A model generated the notes under the pieces. The model made no database searches. It worked only from the letters and a program-made list of their open reading frames with translations, and was not told the origin of the DNA. Both the position numbers and the translations under genes were made by a program. This document shows positions 30,280-32,045 of a stretch of DNA of 32,045 bases, in pieces; the stretch's first letter is position 1; every line of letters begins with the position of its first letter. This stretch comes from a virus: positions 1 to 32,045 of IMG/VR virus record IMGVR_UViG_3300035698_001486; one strand, written 5' to 3'.

Positions 30280-30375
30280 AGCGATGAGGTGGCGTGGCTA
30301 TAAAAGCAGGGGAATGTAATAAACCACGATAAGACACAAAACCTGTCCTCATATGCTATAACAGAAGGGAGGAAC
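30280..30375 (+). other. Leader region before the GT9 gene with nested inverted repeats
   Basis: A 96-bp gap. ATGAGG (30284-30289) pairs with CCTCAT (30347-30352), and inside it CGTGG (30293-30297) pairs with CCACG (30324-30328), a nested structure with a long loop. GGGAGG precedes the next ATG. It may be a structured leader that sets expression of the glycan cassette, but each stem is only five or six pairs. Confidence 0.35.
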
Positions 30376-31266
30376 ATGAAAAAAGTACTCATAATAAAAA
30401 TGGGATATTCCGAGACTCTTACTCCCGAGATTACTCGGAAGTCCAGTCTGGGTGATGTCTTAAGAACAACCGTTATCTTGAATTACTTTCTAGGATGCCA
30501 CGTGACATGGTTAGTAGACGAGGTGGCTCGACCTCTACTTGAAGAGAACCCCCGTATTGATGTTTTACTAGACTGGAATCTCGAGACCTATGTAAGACTA
30601 ATGTCGGAACAATTCGACATCGTAGTAAACTTGGAAAAAATTCCTGGTATTTGTGCCTTAGCTAACTCCATCACCGCACATACTAAATACGGTTTCCATT
30701 TCAACCATAACACAGGCACAGCTGAAGCTCATAAGGATACCGAAAAGATATTAGACATAGCCACGAGTCCAAAGGCTAAACGAGAGAATGGACTAGTATG
30801 GCAAGACCATCTAGCCAACGCAATAAGAGAAACCTGGACTCCTGAGGATTATTACATCCTCAACAAACCAAACACGGAGGTGAAATATGACATCGGAATT
30901 AATCACAAAGTTGGTGAGAAATGGGTTGATAAAGCATGGCCACTCGATCTATGGCAATCACTCGCTTGGTATCTTGAGAACTCAGGGTATAAAATATCTT
31001 GGCAAGAGGGGTGTGACAGTCTTCACAAGTACATGGAGTGGATTAATCAGTGCTCTTGTATTATCACTACTGATTCTCTTGGTCTTCACATTGCTCTTGG
31101 GTATAGGAAAAGAGTTCTTGTGTTATTTGGACCTAGTCCTAGTCAGGAGGTATTTCTCTATAACACAGGACATGCTGTCGTAAGCCCAACAGGTAAAATG
31201 GAAGATATAAAGGTAGCTAAGGTGTTAAAGGAGGTAGAGTGTTTAAATATAATAAGAATGAGTTGA
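30376..31266 (+). CDS. Glycosyltransferase family 9 (heptosyltransferase-like)
   Basis: A 296-aa protein with GGGAGGAAC before ATG 30376. The N-terminal Rossmann domain starts KVLIIKMGYSETLTP; then SLGDVLRTT (about residues 24-32) is the conserved GT9 donor or acceptor loop. Later VTWLVDEVARPLL, DIVVNLEKIPGICALA, and in the C-terminal domain WPLDLWQSL and CIITTDSLGLHIAL then VLFGPSPS, all hallmarks of ADP-heptose:LPS heptosyltransferase-like GT9 enzymes. The insertion after residue 10 is shared with a subgroup I recall from bacterial polysaccharide clusters. It transfers a sugar (donor unknown) and is probably cytosolic or membrane-associated. Confidence 0.88.
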   Translation: MKKVLIIKMGYSETLTPEITRKSSLGDVLRTTVILNYFLGCHVTWLVDEVARPLLEENPRIDVLLDWNLETYVRLMSEQFDIVVNLEKIPGICALANSITAHTKYGFHFNHNTGTAEAHKDTEKILDIATSPKAKRENGLVWQDHLANAIRETWTPEDYYILNKPNTEVKYDIGINHKVGEKWVDKAWPLDLWQSLAWYLENSGYKISWQEGCDSLHKYMEWINQCSCIITTDSLGLHIALGYRKRVLVLFGPSPSQEVFLYNTGHAVVSPTGKMEDIKVAKVLKEVECLNIIRMS

Positions 31267-31862
31267 TAGCCTTTGAAAGGTACATCAAACATCTGTTTGA
31301 ATTAGGAGAAATCCATGCGCCAGTTCATTTATCAGGGGGGAATGAGGATCAGTTACTCAAAGTGTTTGAGAATATAAAGGAAGAAGACTATGTATTCTCA
31401 ACTCACCGTTCGCATTATCACTACCTGTTAAAGGGAGGAGATCCCTTCCAACTGGTGGAGGAACTAAGAGGTATGAAATGGGGTTTATGTAAGGGGAAGG
31501 CTCGTTCCATGCATCTCTGTGATACCAAGTTAAACTTTTATTCAAGTGCCATCGTGGGTGGGTGCTGTGCTATAGCTACAGGGGTAGGGATGGCTTTAGC
31601 AAAGAAGAAATCATCCGCTCATGTATGGTGCTTTGTAGGAGATGGTGCAGCTGACGGGGGGCATTTTGTAGAAGCTGCTCGTTATGCCTCAGGTCATGAT
31701 TTACCGGTTACGTTCATAGTAGAAGATAATAACAGGTCAGTAGAGACTACGAATATAGAAAGATGGGGTAAGGCACTTGGGTTTGGTGCTAACAACGTGG
31801 TGCATTATGAATATAAAGCAACCTTTCCTCATGTTGGGGTTGGGAAACATGTTAGTATGTAA
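31239..31862 (+). CDS. Short TPP-dependent dehydrogenase E1 alpha-type enzyme
   Basis: A 207-aa protein from GTG 31239 (GGAGGTAGA upstream), overlapping the GT9 gene by 28 bases. The thiamine pyrophosphate motif is complete: GDG (134-136), 27 residues, then NN (164-165), inside GDGAADGGHFVEAARYASGH. The start YVFSTHRSHYHYLLKGGDP and GKARSMHLCD match E1 alpha subunits of pyruvate, acetoin or branched-chain dehydrogenases. It is much shorter than standard E1 alpha (about 320-400 aa) and ends right after FPHVGVGKHVSM, an end also seen in short E1-type proteins of sugar clusters, so it is probably complete. A partner beta subunit should lie downstream, outside the window. Confidence 0.86.
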   Translation: MFKYNKNELIAFERYIKHLFELGEIHAPVHLSGGNEDQLLKVFENIKEEDYVFSTHRSHYHYLLKGGDPFQLVEELRGMKWGLCKGKARSMHLCDTKLNFYSSAIVGGCCAIATGVGMALAKKKSSAHVWCFVGDGAADGGHFVEAARYASGHDLPVTFIVEDNNRSVETTNIERWGKALGFGANNVVHYEYKATFPHVGVGKHVSM

Positions 31863-31871
31863 AGGAGGAAT

Positions 31872-32045
31872 ATGGACAAAGATATGAAAAGAATTGAAGC
31901 TAAAATTGATAGGATTGCAGATGGCTTCTGGAGAATACCTAATTTTAACCATTGTAATGAAGTAGAATGTCATATGGCTGTTGAGTTTAAACTGCAAACA
32001 ATGCAAGCATGTACAGTGTCACAACAAGTTAAATTGCTACAATTA
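31872..32045 (+). CDS. Next gene of the cassette, partial (cut by right edge)
   Basis: A frame of 58 codons from ATG 31872, with AAAGGAGGAAT upstream, open to the right edge. Helical, with three Cys (FNHCNEVECHM, QACTVSQQ). It is not recognisable from this fragment and does not look like the start of an E1 beta subunit, which usually begins with a strand leading to a GED-type motif. It begins nine bases after the E1-alpha stop and belongs to the same operon. Confidence 0.7.
   Translation, partial: MDKDMKRIEAKIDRIADGFWRIPNFNHCNEVECHMAVEFKLQTMQACTVSQQVKLLQL

Overview
The window is a segment of an AT-rich tailed bacteriophage genome (Caudoviricetes), most likely podovirus-like. A leftward block (about 1-23,300, minus strand) carries a canonical head-and-tail gene order: small and large terminase, portal, scaffold, major capsid protein, tail adaptor, a long beta-helix tailspike, a beta-propeller-like tail hub and large virion-internal proteins. 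No tape-measure or tail-sheath gene is visible, and the internal proteins sit at the far end, which fits a short-tailed phage. No integrase, repressor, tRNA, CRISPR array or insertion sequence was seen. The host cannot be named. Strong AGGAGG ribosome binding sites and near-perfect TTGACA/TATAAT promoters mean host sigma70/sigmaA-type RNA polymerase probably transcribes both arms. An NrdD-like glycyl-radical tail protein suggests the phage meets anaerobic hosts.

Layout. (1) 1-23,306, minus strand: the packaging and structural operon, fed by a consensus leftward promoter at 23,513-23,541. It is tightly packed, with many TAATG/ATGA stop-start overlaps. It includes a glycosyltransferase inside the capsid block (14,525-15,439), several probable glycan-binding adhesins and small genes of 38, 40 and 47 codons. 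(2) 23,307-25,024: a regulatory region containing divergent promoters, one short gene with its own promoter and terminator (23,901-24,230), and about 800 bp of non-coding DNA with iterons, AT-rich tracts and many copies of a palindrome. This is the best candidate for a replication origin or control region. (3) 25,025-29,219, plus strand: an early-type operon of at least sixteen small overlapping genes behind a consensus promoter (24,962-24,990). Many are micro-proteins with paired CxxC zinc-ribbon-like motifs, and one is a stand-alone NrdD-type glycyl-radical domain. (4) 29,200-32,045, plus strand: a metabolic cassette of a radical SAM enzyme with a SPASM-like C-terminus, a GT9 heptosyltransferase-like enzyme and a short thiamine-pyrophosphate E1-alpha dehydrogenase, followed by a gene cut by the window edge.

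Two things stand out. The first is a dispersed 23-bp palindrome, consensus RTAAGTTCAA-N3-TTGAACTTAY. It recurs in intergenic junctions of both arms, usually between a stop codon and the next ribosome binding site, and its degenerate or half copies flank the strong promoters. It could be a phage-wide operator ('stoperator'-like) or an RNA hairpin element. The second is the radical SAM / GT9 / E1 cassette, which together with the structural glycosyltransferase suggests a phage-encoded glycan or surface modification pathway.
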